64,000 nucleotides of DNA from Huiozyma naganishii CBS 8797 (GCF_000348985.1 NC_035931.1:62001-126000); one strand, 5' to 3'; shown: positions 37,146 to 46,721, counted from the first letter of the stretch. Notes: a model not told the origin generated them from the letters alone. A program made the numbers and translations.

Positions 37146-37491
37146 TAAATGCAGCTGTTCTTGTCATTCTGAACTTTGGTTAGTCTTAATAAAATGCTGG
37201 TATCAAGACGGTACTTAGATTTTAGCTCTAAACCAATGAACAGCTTTAACAATAGCCGAGGTGCAAATGTAGAGGTTGATAACGTAAATCGAGTTATGAC
37301 TGGCCGAGTCGGGGCGACCCTGTTGTTATAGCGTTTCCAGCACGGTCTACCGTATCAGGTGCTGTTTGAGTATCAGTGTTACCCGCCCCCCTCCCAGACA
37401 CACCTCCAAGAAAACACAAATGTACATAACGCAAGAGTCTCCCTGTCTTTGCGACCCCATACCTGTCCTGCTGCTCCAAGACTCCCACACC
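37146..37491. other. Region between hAT relic and COA6
   Basis: This 346-bp stretch should contain the COA6 promoter and possibly the 5' end of the hAT element. I see no open frame with an ATG and no clear TATA element. Confidence 0.4.
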
Positions 37492-37929
37492 ATGTTTTTT
37501 GGCAGGTCCGCTGAGTCCCCCGCGGCAAGCAACACCCGGAGCGGCAGACGTGCGTGCTGGGACAGCAGGGACAGGTTCTTCCAGTGTCTGGACGCCCTCA
37601 GAGTGGTTGACCCCCAGGCGGCAGACGTCCAGTCGAAGGTCAAGAGCGAGTGTGGCAGGGAGCGACAGGCCTTCCAAGACAGCTGCCTGCACAGCTGGTT
37701 TGTGTACTTCCAGGAGAAGCGTGTGGCAGACTGGAAGAAGAACCAGTACGTGATGAAGATAGAGCGAGAGGCGGCCTCGGCGCCGCCCCAAACCCTAAGT
37801 AAGATAGCACGTATCCCTGTAAATACCAGTTTATTCTTTCGCCTTCCACCCTGTTCTGCGCCGTCCCGGTTCGGTTCCCCCGCAAACTCCGGTTTCGCCA
37901 CTACTCCCTGCGGTTCCTGTTTCGGCTAA
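37492..37929 (+). CDS. COA6: Cytochrome c oxidase assembly factor Coa6, extended
   Basis: Coa6 is a mitochondrial intermembrane-space protein needed for copper delivery to Cox2. The twin-cysteine motifs are present: CWDSRDRFFQC and later CGRERQAFQDSC, followed by HSWFVYFQEKRV, all typical of the family. The ATG at 37492 is used; the frame upstream of it lacks family similarity. The product is 145 residues against about 104 in yeast. The extra 40 or so residues at the C-terminus (from about SAPPQTLSKIAR) have no family counterpart, are Pro/Ser/Phe-rich and end in GSCFG, which looks like read-through after loss of the original stop. Location beside an FAA gene matches YMR244C-A. Confidence 0.88.
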   Translation: MFFGRSAESPAASNTRSGRRACWDSRDRFFQCLDALRVVDPQAADVQSKVKSECGRERQAFQDSCLHSWFVYFQEKRVADWKKNQYVMKIEREAASAPPQTLSKIARIPVNTSLFFRLPPCSAPSRFGSPANSGFATTPCGSCFG

Positions 37930-38636
37930 ACCTCGCACCAGCGCGAACAAATAGGAGGCCGCGCGGGCGGCGGCCCGGGGCGTCCCCTTTCCCGTTACCC
38001 ACCCGCCCCCTTCCGGGCCCCCCCCCGTCGCGCGCGGCCAGACCCCCTTCACGCCACGTAACCGTGCGTCGCAGGGGGGCGCCGTGCGTGTTTCAGTTTC
38101 ACCGAGATGCAAGTTCCCGGAGTTGTCCCCTTTTGCGCCATTTTCGGCCGCTGCGGCGCCCTCTGTGTCCCGGGCCCATTCCTCGGCAAAACGGGGCCGC
38201 AAAAGGGGGAGGCGGCCTTTTTCCTTCCGTGTTTGCGCATTTCCCGATGCGGGCAGCGGGCGCCCAGAAGCATCGCGGGCCCTGCGCCCCTTTCTCTCGC
38301 TCGCTTATTCAGCGGTGTTTTTGGGGCCGCTTACTGCATGCAGGGAGGGCCCATTGTGTTCCCCTGTCGCCGTAGTCACCTCGAGCGGCGGTTGCGTGGG
38401 CAGCGTGATCGGTTTCTCGAGGCGGCGGTCGGGGGTGAGATTTGTCTCGGGAGGCATCGCAACCACGCCTGGGAAAATGTTATATAAGCACGGCACTTCT
38501 GGCCGATGTCTGGCAGGAATTGGTCTCTCTCTGTATTCCCTTTCTTGTTCCCTCCAGTACACCAAACAGATCTTCTCTTTGCAACAACAACACTAATACT
38601 AAGAGGATATCTACTTTAATTATCACACGCAAAACA
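37930..38636 (+). promoter_or_regulatory. HSP30 upstream region, GC-rich, with TATA and STRE-like sites
   Basis: A 700-bp region of which about 37950-38340 is extremely GC-rich with many CpG dinucleotides and G or C runs. It carries several CCCCT or AGGGG stress-element cores (for example near 38124 and 38284) and a TATA box TATATAAG at 38481-38488, about 150 bp before the HSP30 ATG. Overlapping open frames on both strands lack any family signal and reflect the low frequency of stop codons in GC-rich DNA. Confidence 0.6.
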
Positions 38637-39608
38637 ATGGACTCAGTAACTTACTTACTAAAACGTTCGGGCAATGAAGCCATCAGGGTCAACCCCCCCC
38701 ACGATGTCGACTTGCACATCACCAAGAGAGGGTCCGACTGGCTGTGGGCCGCGTTCGCCTGTTTCGGGTTTTTGATGGTCATCTACATCTTCTTGTTCTT
38801 CCTGGCCGAGATCAGAAAGTCCAAGAAGTTGACCAAGTACGCCCTGGCGGCCCCTCTGCTAATCTCCATGTTCGAGTTCTTCGGTTACTTCATCTACGCT
38901 TCTAACCTGGGTTGGACTCCAATCAGAGCCGAGTTCCACCACGTCACCGTCGACCGTTCCATCACAGGCGAGTCGCCAGCCGTCAGACAGGTCTTCTACT
39001 CCAAGTACGTCGTCTGGGTGCTATCATGGCCAGTGTTGCTGTTCCTGCTTGAGTTGACCAGCAGCACTACCACCAGCTCCATTCAGGACGACTTCTCCAC
39101 TTTCGACATGATCCACTCCCTTATCGTTCAAATCGTCGGTACCATCTTCTGGGTCGTCTCCCTGTTGATCGGTGGTCTAATCAGGTCCTCGTACAAATGG
39201 GGGCCATGGACCTTCGGCTGTGTCTCCATGCTTGTCGTCCAGGGGCTGCAGTGCAAGAGATTCTTCTTTGACTTCAAGTTGAGAGGGTTCACCGCAATCA
39301 TGGTCCTATTGTCCATGATGGTCACCTGGTTGTACTTCATCGCCTGGGGTGTCTCCGAAGGTGGTAACAAGATCCAGCCAGACTCCGAGGCAGTCTTCTA
39401 CGGTGTCATCGACCTGTGCATGTTCGGTATCCTGCCAGCATACTTGTTGTTCGTCACCAACCAGTACGGTGAGTTGCCTTCCTTCGGTGTCAAGTACCCA
39501 CACTTGGGCCACCACGACGAGGAAAACCAAAACGAGGGCAAGGACTCCGAGCCAAACTCAATCAGAGCCTCCGGTGAAACCGCCGTCCCAGACAACAGCT
39601 CCTCCTAA
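38637..39608 (+). CDS. HSP30: Hsp30-type plasma membrane protein, opsin-like fold
   Basis: The 323-residue protein is a seven-helix membrane protein of the Hsp30/Mrh1/Yro2 family, related to microbial rhodopsins. In yeast Hsp30 restrains the plasma-membrane H+-ATPase under stress. NPPHDVDLHITKRGSDWLWA, FYSKYVVWVLSWP and SIRASGETAV near the C-terminus match Hsp30 rather than Mrh1 or Yro2. In helix G the retinal-binding lysine is absent: the sequence is GVIDLCMFGILP, with Phe where rhodopsins have Lys. The ATG at 38637 is preceded by an A-rich leader; the longer open frame starts from a GTG. HSP30 (YCR021C) is not part of this neighbourhood in S. cerevisiae, so the gene has moved. Confidence 0.94.
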   Translation: MDSVTYLLKRSGNEAIRVNPPHDVDLHITKRGSDWLWAAFACFGFLMVIYIFLFFLAEIRKSKKLTKYALAAPLLISMFEFFGYFIYASNLGWTPIRAEFHHVTVDRSITGESPAVRQVFYSKYVVWVLSWPVLLFLLELTSSTTTSSIQDDFSTFDMIHSLIVQIVGTIFWVVSLLIGGLIRSSYKWGPWTFGCVSMLVVQGLQCKRFFFDFKLRGFTAIMVLLSMMVTWLYFIAWGVSEGGNKIQPDSEAVFYGVIDLCMFGILPAYLLFVTNQYGELPSFGVKYPHLGHHDEENQNEGKDSEPNSIRASGETAVPDNSSS

Positions 39609-39890
39609 GCAGTAGCGCCGACTGGACTCTAACGCATCTTCTAATCAACTTTGATGCTGGATCCGAAGTGCCACATTGCTCTTTTAAATTCTAACTCTAT
39701 CTCTAAATAATAATCTAATGTTTAATTTCTTTCTTCTTCTACTACTACTACTACTGCTACTAGACAAATTTTGTATACAGTTAGAGGGTCTGCCGCCCTC
39801 GGGTTTCACTCTTAATGGCAAATTGCCATGCCCCGTCCATGCCTGAACTGTCTGCAAATTTGTTTTCGAACCTTCCCCTAGTAAGAATAA
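39609..39890. other. HSP30 3' region with CTA repeat
   Basis: The HSP30 3' flank carries a TTCT/CTA microsatellite at about 39729-39762. From 39781 a short frame (LEGLPPSGFTLNGKLPCPVH) looks coding-like but soon stops. It may belong to the relic that follows. Confidence 0.4.
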
Positions 39891-40322
39891 GTCTTTGGCT
39901 ACATTCCATCTAAACCAGTTCATCTTGAGTCCGTTTTGGTGAATAAGGGTGCGTATGGCAGAAACAGAAGAGGGTTTAGTGGTAGGCCACAGTACACTGA
40001 GATTCCAACTGGTCCATACGGTACAACTCAGTATAGCCCTAGAGCTGGTGGGTATAGGTCTTTTTTCTATTTTGCAAGCAATTCCAATAATAACAACAAT
40101 GCTAATAAAATGGGCAATAGGTATAACGGCAACAACAATTACAACCAACAGCAAAATGGCCCACCGCATGTCAACTCAAATGATGACTACAGAAACAACA
40201 GGAGTGGCGGTTACAATCCCGAAAGAAATAACAACTATCGTGGTAATAACTATCGCCAGGGCAATAACAGGAATTTTAACAACGGGAATGCCAGTCGTTA
40301 CCAGGGTAGCAATCGGCGTTGA
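39891..40322 (+). pseudogene. Relic of an Asn/Gly/Arg-rich RNA-binding-type protein
   Basis: An open frame of about 143 codons without a usable ATG start reads KPVHLESVLVNKGAYGRNRR. It then turns into an Asn/Gly/Tyr/Arg-rich tail (NNYRGNNYRQGNNRNFNN) ending at TGA 40320-40322. Such tails are typical of RGG/N-rich mRNA-binding proteins. There is no intact N-terminal part, and the frame just upstream (39781-39843) carries coding-like sequence in another register. I read it as the 3' remnant of a larger gene, but cannot name the parent. Confidence 0.4.
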
Positions 40323-41314
40323 TTCAACCTATCTTATTTGTACACTAGGAAAATACTAATATGTACTCTTATAAATTTTTAGTAATCACATCATGGGCAT
40401 TTTAGTAAGACGCTGCTAGAAGTTATAATACAACATATTTATATATTTGTTTCCGCTTACCTTTTTTTATTATACGTTTAGTGTTCTATAAGCTTCTCTT
40501 CGATATTCACGAGAGATTTCTGAATTGTTCCGCACGCAGTCCTCTAAGTATTGTCGATAAACGTACATGGTGTGTATAGGTTTATAAAGAACTTTATTGT
40601 GAGAGCTCAAGTCCGTTGTGGTTAAGAAATAAATGAAGAAACAGCCTGTTATTGATATATGTAAACCGAATACGTAGTCATGCAACTTATATCGGGTGGG
40701 TTTGATTGTCAAAGTCTTCCTGATTCAGAGGTCTGGTTTTCAGGGTTGGCCTTCAAAGATACCTTGGGAGCTTGCACTTTTTTGGGATAATGTAGCAACA
40801 AAAATGCCCAGCGGTTCCCCTGTAAAGTTGGTGTTAAGATCATTCACCGTGTCAGATCTCCCCATCTAATATATTAATGGCTCATTGGAAGGAAAGATCC
40901 GCAAACTATCTTTAAATAGTAGTTTGTAAGAGCTAAAACAGGTTGTGATTGAGTCAAGTGTGTAAGGACTCTGATATTGTGTATTTACGCCGTATACGTA
41001 AGTATGTAGTTATATCAGTTGTGCTTGCTTGTCTAAGGCTGGTTCGCTAGTTTGAGGGTAAATTGGGAACTCGCTTTGTGAATGGTTTCATGACCCGTTA
41101 CCCTCTCTAATACAGTACTGTGAACTATTATAAACCCGACATGTGAGAATATCTACTCTAGACAAGCGGATGGCCCGTTATCCGGAACACATATAAACCC
41201 CAAGGTATCTGGACCGACATCTTTCAAGACCGTCTTTAAATCCAGGTCCCAGGTTTAGTACTAGGCTGAGAAACTTATTTTATACTATACATAAAAGAGT
41301 CCATTATATCGCGG
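40323..41314. other. Long intergenic region without a recognised gene
   Basis: About 1 kb of AT-rich sequence. It contains a minus-strand open frame at 40470-40712 with no ATG start and two similar TATAAACCC-type sites near 41130 and 41193. A decayed LTR could hide here, but I could not define ends. Nothing else is supported. Confidence 0.4.
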
Positions 41315-42373
41315 CTAAAACAAAGAAGTCACGTTAAATTGCTGTAGTCTCGTCCCGTTGACGGGGACGCTCACATTGTTGCCCAGTAGATTCTCCTCGA
41401 CCGTGCTGTTGTCCCCAACAATAATGTCCCGCTTCTGTGTAGAGCCGACGTCAAAGACCTCGATCTTGGCCTTGGCACCGTTCTTCGCAGTCACGACACA
41501 GAACCCACCACCACCGGCACCGTCGCTGCTTTCGCTCGACGTCACGCCGTTCACACCGTTCACGGATGGGTCAATCGAACAGGGCAGACCAACACACTGC
41601 GATGGGTCGTCACACGTGATCCGGACACCGAAGTTCGGTTTCTCGTTACGGAAGGGAGTCGCTTGCTCCAAGTACACTGGGTTCCAACCAATCTTCACAA
41701 AGGTGTCCCCGTTGCCGTCCATATTGGCACCGGCAACGTAGGGGGACCAGTTACCCCTTGGTTGGGTGTTATCCCCCCACTTACACCCGTCCGCTACGGA
41801 CACGCCCGGCGGGTTGATGTAGAAGTGTGACGCCGTGCCAGCCCAGTAGTCAGTCCCGGGGACCGCCAACACGCTCTCTGAGCCAACCAGCGTGGGGATC
41901 AGCATCTCTTCGTTCCCTGGGAGCACGGTCTGGCAGAAGGCGACGTTACCGCCCGAACAGGTGTTCACAGCGCTCACGGTGCCCTTCCCGTCGTAACAGT
42001 ATGGCTTCGATGGGTCCGGGGTGGTCAGCTGCCCGTTCGAGTCACAGTACAACCCACCGTACTGGGACCCAGGGTACGAGTAACTGGTGATGCTTGTGTC
42101 CCACTGGCCCATCAGTTGGCCCGGTTGGCAAGCGTAGGGGCACCAAGTACCCGGCTGGCACGCTTGGTCAGAGTGCATCGCCCAACCGGCGTTTGAACCG
42201 GAACTTTGCACAGCGACCATGTTCTCGTAGTTGGGGAACGCACACGTACCTCCACGCTTCTGCTGCTTGTGTTCGTGGTGTGCCGCTTCGGAACCCACAT
42301 CGAGGAATCCGGGTGCCGCGTAGGCGAGTGCGGTGAGGTAGGCGGCTGTGGTTGTTTTCTTGTTTAAAAGCAT
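41315..42373 (-). CDS. SUN-family secreted cell wall protein (YMR244W type)
   Basis: The 352-residue protein belongs to the SUN family (Sim1, Uth1, Nca3, Sun4), fungal cell-wall proteins linked to septation and wall remodelling. It has an N-terminal secretion-type leader, a Kex2-like site (HKQQKR before GG), and the Cys-rich SUN core with CPYACQPGQLMGQWD, GGLYCDSNGQL and PYCYDGKG. The length equals that of yeast YMR244W (355), and the neighbour ZRC1 (YMR243C) confirms the position. The C-terminus has several NxS/T sites. The start is the first ATG. Confidence 0.88.
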   Translation of the reverse strand: MLLNKKTTTAAYLTALAYAAPGFLDVGSEAAHHEHKQQKRGGTCAFPNYENMVAVQSSGSNAGWAMHSDQACQPGTWCPYACQPGQLMGQWDTSITSYSYPGSQYGGLYCDSNGQLTTPDPSKPYCYDGKGTVSAVNTCSGGNVAFCQTVLPGNEEMLIPTLVGSESVLAVPGTDYWAGTASHFYINPPGVSVADGCKWGDNTQPRGNWSPYVAGANMDGNGDTFVKIGWNPVYLEQATPFRNEKPNFGVRITCDDPSQCVGLPCSIDPSVNGVNGVTSSESSDGAGGGGFCVVTAKNGAKAKIEVFDVGSTQKRDIIVGDNSTVEENLLGNNVSVPVNGTRLQQFNVTSLF

Positions 42374-43816
42374 GATTAGTGAATGAAAGGAATGACTTGA
42401 GTGAGTGAAACACTTGTCTTAAATGAATGTAATGTGTTTTGGTTGTCTTTGAAAGAGAGAGAGAGAGAAGGTAAGAATGCGGAAACTGGAGCGAGAAGTG
42501 TTTTTGAGTCGGAGATTCGCATCTCTTATATAGTAATATCGGAATGCCATCGAGGTCGAGGACGAGGTCTAGAGAGAGGAAAAAGAAAGGAGGGCCCATC
42601 GTAACCACAGCGACCTTGGCCTCGAGATGGCTTACCACATCTTCCGTCCGTTCCGTAGCGGCAAATCTGCGAAAGAAAAGAAAAGAAAAAAAAAATAAGA
42701 CCCCAGACAGTGACAAACCATCGCAGAGATCCTGCGCCCCACCATAACCTCCGATTTCTCTTTCTCTCTCTCGAGATGGCTTACTACATCTTTGATCCGT
42801 CCCGTAGCGACGAGAAAAGAAACAAGCAAATGGCCAGATTTTCACGTGCCCCTCAGTACTCAGTGGTCGCTGAAATGAACCTAGTCTCCCCGCCTGTATC
42901 TGTGCTCTTCGCTGATCAACGAACGTTCCTCCTCAAGTAATCAAATTCTTATGTAACTGGAATGGAAAAAGAAAGACGAGAGAAAACACAATACCCTATA
43001 ATCAATCCCAAAATTTTTCGGGAAATTTTCACGTAAATCAGTGCCACAGACAAAGCCGTAGCACCATCCCAAAAGAGCAATGTAAGTGGACGAATGGGCG
43101 TCTGGACTGGGCTGCGCCTGGTTATAGCACTCTTGTCTAGACTCCCCACCTTCCCCTTTGGGGTGGTTGCAGAGGCTCAGTGTCCCTTTTTGGGGTTAGC
43201 ACACTTGCTTTCTGGATCAAATAGCGAGTTCTCATTTCTTTTCTAGCCCTGGTGACCAATAGAGTTGAGAGATGGGTCATCCATCCCCGACCGCCTTGCT
43301 AACACATAACACATAGAGGAGGAGACCCACCCACTGCCGTCATCGTTCACAGAGCACCTAGAACTCATCGACGGTCTTGGCACCGTGCGGGTAACCACAG
43401 CGACCACCCATTCCTCCATCTATTTCCTCTTTCGGAAGCCCATCGCCCAATTCGGACACGACCAAAAAAAGAAAGAAAAGAGAAGGAAAAGAAGGGTGTG
43501 ATTTCCGTCGTCTTCTCATAATACCGTTCTTAGCATACTGGAGATGGGAGTGGGGGGAACAGGTACGACATTCTCCACGTAGTAGTAGCACACAAACGAC
43601 GGTCCCCCTAGTTGTTATATCTTTTTCTTCAAATTGTTGCTAAGGGGTTGGTTAATCGGTCAACCATTGGGAAAGTTGTTGTCTTTTATATCTCAACAAC
43701 AGGTACCTTGAATTCAAGATAAAAGAAGTAGAAGGGAAAAGACAAAAGTGCTATTTTCCCTGTAAGAAACCTAGAACTGTATCTCTGGTGTGTGGTACGA
43801 CTCTATTTCCGCAATA
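42374..43816. promoter_or_regulatory. Long divergent promoter with repeated segments
   Basis: This 1.44-kb gap lies between the divergent SUN-family gene and ZRC1. A segment at 42621-42662 (CTCGAGATGGCTTAC, then CACATCTT) recurs at 42770-42811 with a few changes, 149 bp apart. A 15-bp stretch GTAACCACAGCGACC occurs at 42601-42615 and again at 43391-43405. A/G-rich purine runs follow these segments. The second copy opens a 54-codon frame at 42776-42940, listed here only as possible. Confidence 0.55.
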
Positions 43817-45064
43817 ATGAAGGGTAAAGAATTGAGAATTGCGTCACTTCTGGTGCTGGACACCGTGTTTTTCCTGATAGAACTCACTATTGGGTACATG
43901 TCTCACTCGTTGGCGTTGATCGCTGACTCGTTCCACATGTTGAACGATATAATATCGTTGCTCGTTGCGTTTTGGGCAGTGAAGGTCGCTAAAGAACGTA
44001 GTCCAACGGCCAAATACACGTACGGTTGGAAAAGGGCGGAGATCCTCGGTGCGCTGATCAACGCCGTGTTTCTGATCGCGCTGTGCTTTTCAATCATGAT
44101 CCAGGCTCTGCAAAGGTTGATTGAACCTGAGGAGATTAGAAACCCAAGACTCGTACTATACGTTGGGTTTGCAGGGTTGCTCTCCAATTGTGTTGGATTG
44201 TTCCTCTTCAACGACCATGCGGATCACAGCACACACAACCACGGTGACCTCGAGGCAAACAACAGTAGCCCAGCTGCCTCCAATGGGGAAGCACTGAGCG
44301 ATACTTCGAGCACGCAGATCAATAGTGACTCCCCCAGCGAGGATACTTTCCCAGTGACGGAGAGGACAGTCGGTATGTTGACCTCGGAGAATACGGCGCT
44401 TGTTTCGAAGAAGGCTGCCGCAAAGCAGAAAAGGCAACGGTCATTGAATATGCACGGCGTCTTCCTACACGTACTGGGGGACGCCCTGGGTAACATCGGT
44501 GTCATTATCGCGGCTCTGATCATATGGAAAACTGACTATTCGTGGAGGTTCTATTCGGATCCCGTTGTTTCTCTCGTGATTACGGCAATCATTTTTTCCT
44601 CAGCGTTGCCTCTATCCCGTAAGTCTTCACGGATTCTGCTGCAGGCAACGCCATCGAACATCAACGCAGACGGTATCTGCAAAAAGATTAAGTCCATCCC
44701 GGGTGTCGTCGGTGTCCATGACTTGCACATCTGGAACCTGACAGAGAGTATATGCATTGCATCCGTCCACGTCAAAATATCCGCAGAAAATCAACAATCA
44801 ATCGACACAGCCAAGGCTATCAGACACGTGTTCCATGAGAACGGCGTTCATTCAGCAACAGTACAGCCTGAATTTGTCACAGATTCAGTCAACGATCATG
44901 AAAGGAGAAGGTTTTCGCAGATTGCGGGGGGGATGGACTCCAGTTCCAGCGATGCCCTGACTCGGCCTGCCCTTGCCAACACGGCTTATGGTTCCACTTC
45001 GAATTCAAACTGTCTAATTGACAGCTCAGTAAACTGCGACCAGGATCGGTGTCTACACAAATGA
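43817..45064 (+). CDS. ZRC1: Vacuolar zinc/proton antiporter
   Basis: Zrc1 pumps zinc into the vacuole and gives zinc and cobalt resistance. The 415-residue cation-diffusion-facilitator protein has six membrane helices. The metal site in helices II and V is visible as HSLALIADSFHMLND and NMHGVFLHVLGDALGN. YTYGWKRAEILGALINAVFL is a family hallmark. The C-terminal end (AYGSTSNSNC) matches Zrc1 rather than Cot1. The ATG at 43817 is used; the longer frame starts with a GTG. The cytosolic loop between helices IV and V, normally rich in His, has only a short DHADHSTHNHGD patch followed by a Ser/Glu-rich stretch, which is unusual. Confidence 0.95.
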   Translation: MKGKELRIASLLVLDTVFFLIELTIGYMSHSLALIADSFHMLNDIISLLVAFWAVKVAKERSPTAKYTYGWKRAEILGALINAVFLIALCFSIMIQALQRLIEPEEIRNPRLVLYVGFAGLLSNCVGLFLFNDHADHSTHNHGDLEANNSSPAASNGEALSDTSSTQINSDSPSEDTFPVTERTVGMLTSENTALVSKKAAAKQKRQRSLNMHGVFLHVLGDALGNIGVIIAALIIWKTDYSWRFYSDPVVSLVITAIIFSSALPLSRKSSRILLQATPSNINADGICKKIKSIPGVVGVHDLHIWNLTESICIASVHVKISAENQQSIDTAKAIRHVFHENGVHSATVQPEFVTDSVNDHERRRFSQIAGGMDSSSSDALTRPALANTAYGSTSNSNCLIDSSVNCDQDRCLHK

Positions 45065-45914
45065 TAATTCAATCGTGACGAGAGGTACCTTTCCACACAA
45101 ATCCATGCTCCTAATGCACGATCCACTTATACTGCACAACTTTTTCGGTGTACCTTTTTTTTGACCTCAAAAATAAAGGTTATCAGCAAGCGACCAGTTC
45201 TAGAGTAATTTTGTACTCATCTAGGTGGTGGTTGTAGTAACTTAAGGGTCGCACGTTTGTCCCAACACACATACATATACTTACTGTTTATCAATAAATT
45301 TATACCTTTTCTTTATCGAGTTTTTGATATTCTTAAAAGTTGTGCTTTATCCCTTTTAGTGTAGCGTAGTATTGATACCAGAATATCGTAGAAAACAGAC
45401 GGTAAGTATTGAGATTGTTCAAGGCGTAATCTTCCTGTTTTGAAGGGAAACTCTGTGGGTATTGGTGATACTTACCAATCCCAGGAGTAACATTCTGGGT
45501 TCTTCAATAGTGTACGAAAAGGAGCCGCTATGCAGTATACGCAAACCGTTCTGTTATTGTGACGATACAGTGTTACATCAAAATTTAAGTATTCCCAAAT
45601 ATGTGTATACTTCCTCCCAGTATCCAATTCTTGATTTCTAGGTTGATATCTTAGAGAATAGGGTCAAAAATATATAGATTCTCACTGGCCAAGTTGTATA
45701 TGTTGTAGAAATTGTTTTTAAGTCAGGACCAGCAAGCTAGTCCATCGTGTAAAATACTTAGCGTTTTATCACTCTATGGGGGACTGGAACAAGTGCTCAA
45801 AATTAACGGTTTATTCAATATAGAAATTTTAAGAATCTTATAAAAGTTTTGGTTTTTAAAAATTTGATGGGCGGCTGTATTTAGAGATCTTAACAATACA
45901 ATAAACAAACCCCG
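45065..45914. other. Intergenic region, ZRC1 to SPS4-like gene
   Basis: An 850-bp AT-rich region. A 9-bp inverted repeat (GGTAAGTAT at 45401-45409 and ATACTTACC at 45468-45476) is the only structure noted. The gene SFG1, present between SPS4 and COT1 in S. cerevisiae, is not seen here. Confidence 0.45.
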
Positions 45915-46721
45915 ATGCCGATGGATTTGGGGCTCAAGATAACAAAATTCCCTGAAGAGGCAAGCTTCATCTATAACATTCAGCTGAGCCCTCGAAAAAA
46001 TAGATCCCTAAGTGCCGTGTCTTCCGGAAAAGATGAGCGAATTTCCAGTAATATAGAAGGTATTAATTCAGGCTGGGAATTCCTTACCAGATGTTTTATA
46101 GTCAGATTACTCTACCTTCTTGTTTTCGGTACCAAAAATGAATTTCTACCACTTACTTGTTCAGTGATGGCTCTTTCTAATCCCCTGAATAGACGCTTGT
46201 ACCTGTTCTCCGCACCGTTGAACCTTGTTTCATTTTCTCCAATTAATTGGTATTCAGGGGATCAGTTCCAAGACATCTCCGAGCTCTGCACTTTTTCATA
46301 CATTGTGATCAGTGACTGGTTTGAAAGTTTCAACCCAAGAAAGTCAAAAACAGTTGTGCGCTTCTTCTTGTCCCCCTTCAATCCAATTTTCAAACCAATG
46401 AACTACGCATTGCTGACATTACTCCAGTTTTTTCACAAGGATACAAAACTCATGGTTGAGAGACCCAGTTCTGAGGTACATCTGTTTTTACTGCTGGCGT
46501 TCCGATGGAAATGGTTGACGGTAAAAAGCGTTGCAACGCGAGTTGTACGTGTTGTGCAGGTCCCTTACAAGTACGCTTACCACGTCAACGATGTTTTCAA
46601 CAAACAGATAGATCGATACGACATCGTTAACATTAGAGTGGCTGCCCAAATAATCTACGACTCCTTACATGTTCTGGTACTGGAGTTGCTATTCTACATA
46701 ACGTATATGACGCAGAGATAG
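45915..46721 (+). CDS. SPS4: SPS4-like protein
   Basis: This 268-residue protein lies directly upstream of RPL20 in the same orientation, the arrangement of SPS4 (YOR313C) and RPL20B (YOR312C) in S. cerevisiae. Sps4 is a sporulation-induced protein of poorly known function. The product here is shorter than yeast Sps4 (about 338) and has amphipathic, moderately hydrophobic stretches (ALLTLLQFFHKDTKLMVERP, VPYKYAYHVNDVFNKQIDRY) but no clear transmembrane segment apart from a C-terminal LVLELLFYITYM. The ATG at 45915 is first; an in-frame ATG follows at 45921. Identity rests mainly on synteny. Confidence 0.6.
   Translation: MPMDLGLKITKFPEEASFIYNIQLSPRKNRSLSAVSSGKDERISSNIEGINSGWEFLTRCFIVRLLYLLVFGTKNEFLPLTCSVMALSNPLNRRLYLFSAPLNLVSFSPINWYSGDQFQDISELCTFSYIVISDWFESFNPRKSKTVVRFFLSPFNPIFKPMNYALLTLLQFFHKDTKLMVERPSSEVHLFLLLAFRWKWLTVKSVATRVVRVVQVPYKYAYHVNDVFNKQIDRYDIVNIRVAAQIIYDSLHVLVLELLFYITYMTQR

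Noticed and set aside
34740..37330. Terminal inverted repeats and an 8-bp target duplication for the hAT element.
   Set aside because: Candidate ends starting CAG were compared by eye (near 34782 and 37322). No arm longer than a few bases and no matching 8-bp flank was found.
37930..38600. Overlapping open frames of 70-170 codons on both strands upstream of HSP30.
   Set aside because: They coincide with extremely GC-rich DNA that rarely makes stop codons, overlap in several registers, and show no family motif or consistent ATG start.
40470..40712. 80-codon minus-strand open frame in the 40.3-41.3 kb gap.
   Set aside because: It begins with a TTG codon, has no recognisable motif and sits in AT-rich intergenic DNA.
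40960..41260. Possible solo LTR with TATA-like repeats.
   Set aside because: No TG...CA termini with a short target duplication could be defined, and no primer-binding-like sequence was seen.
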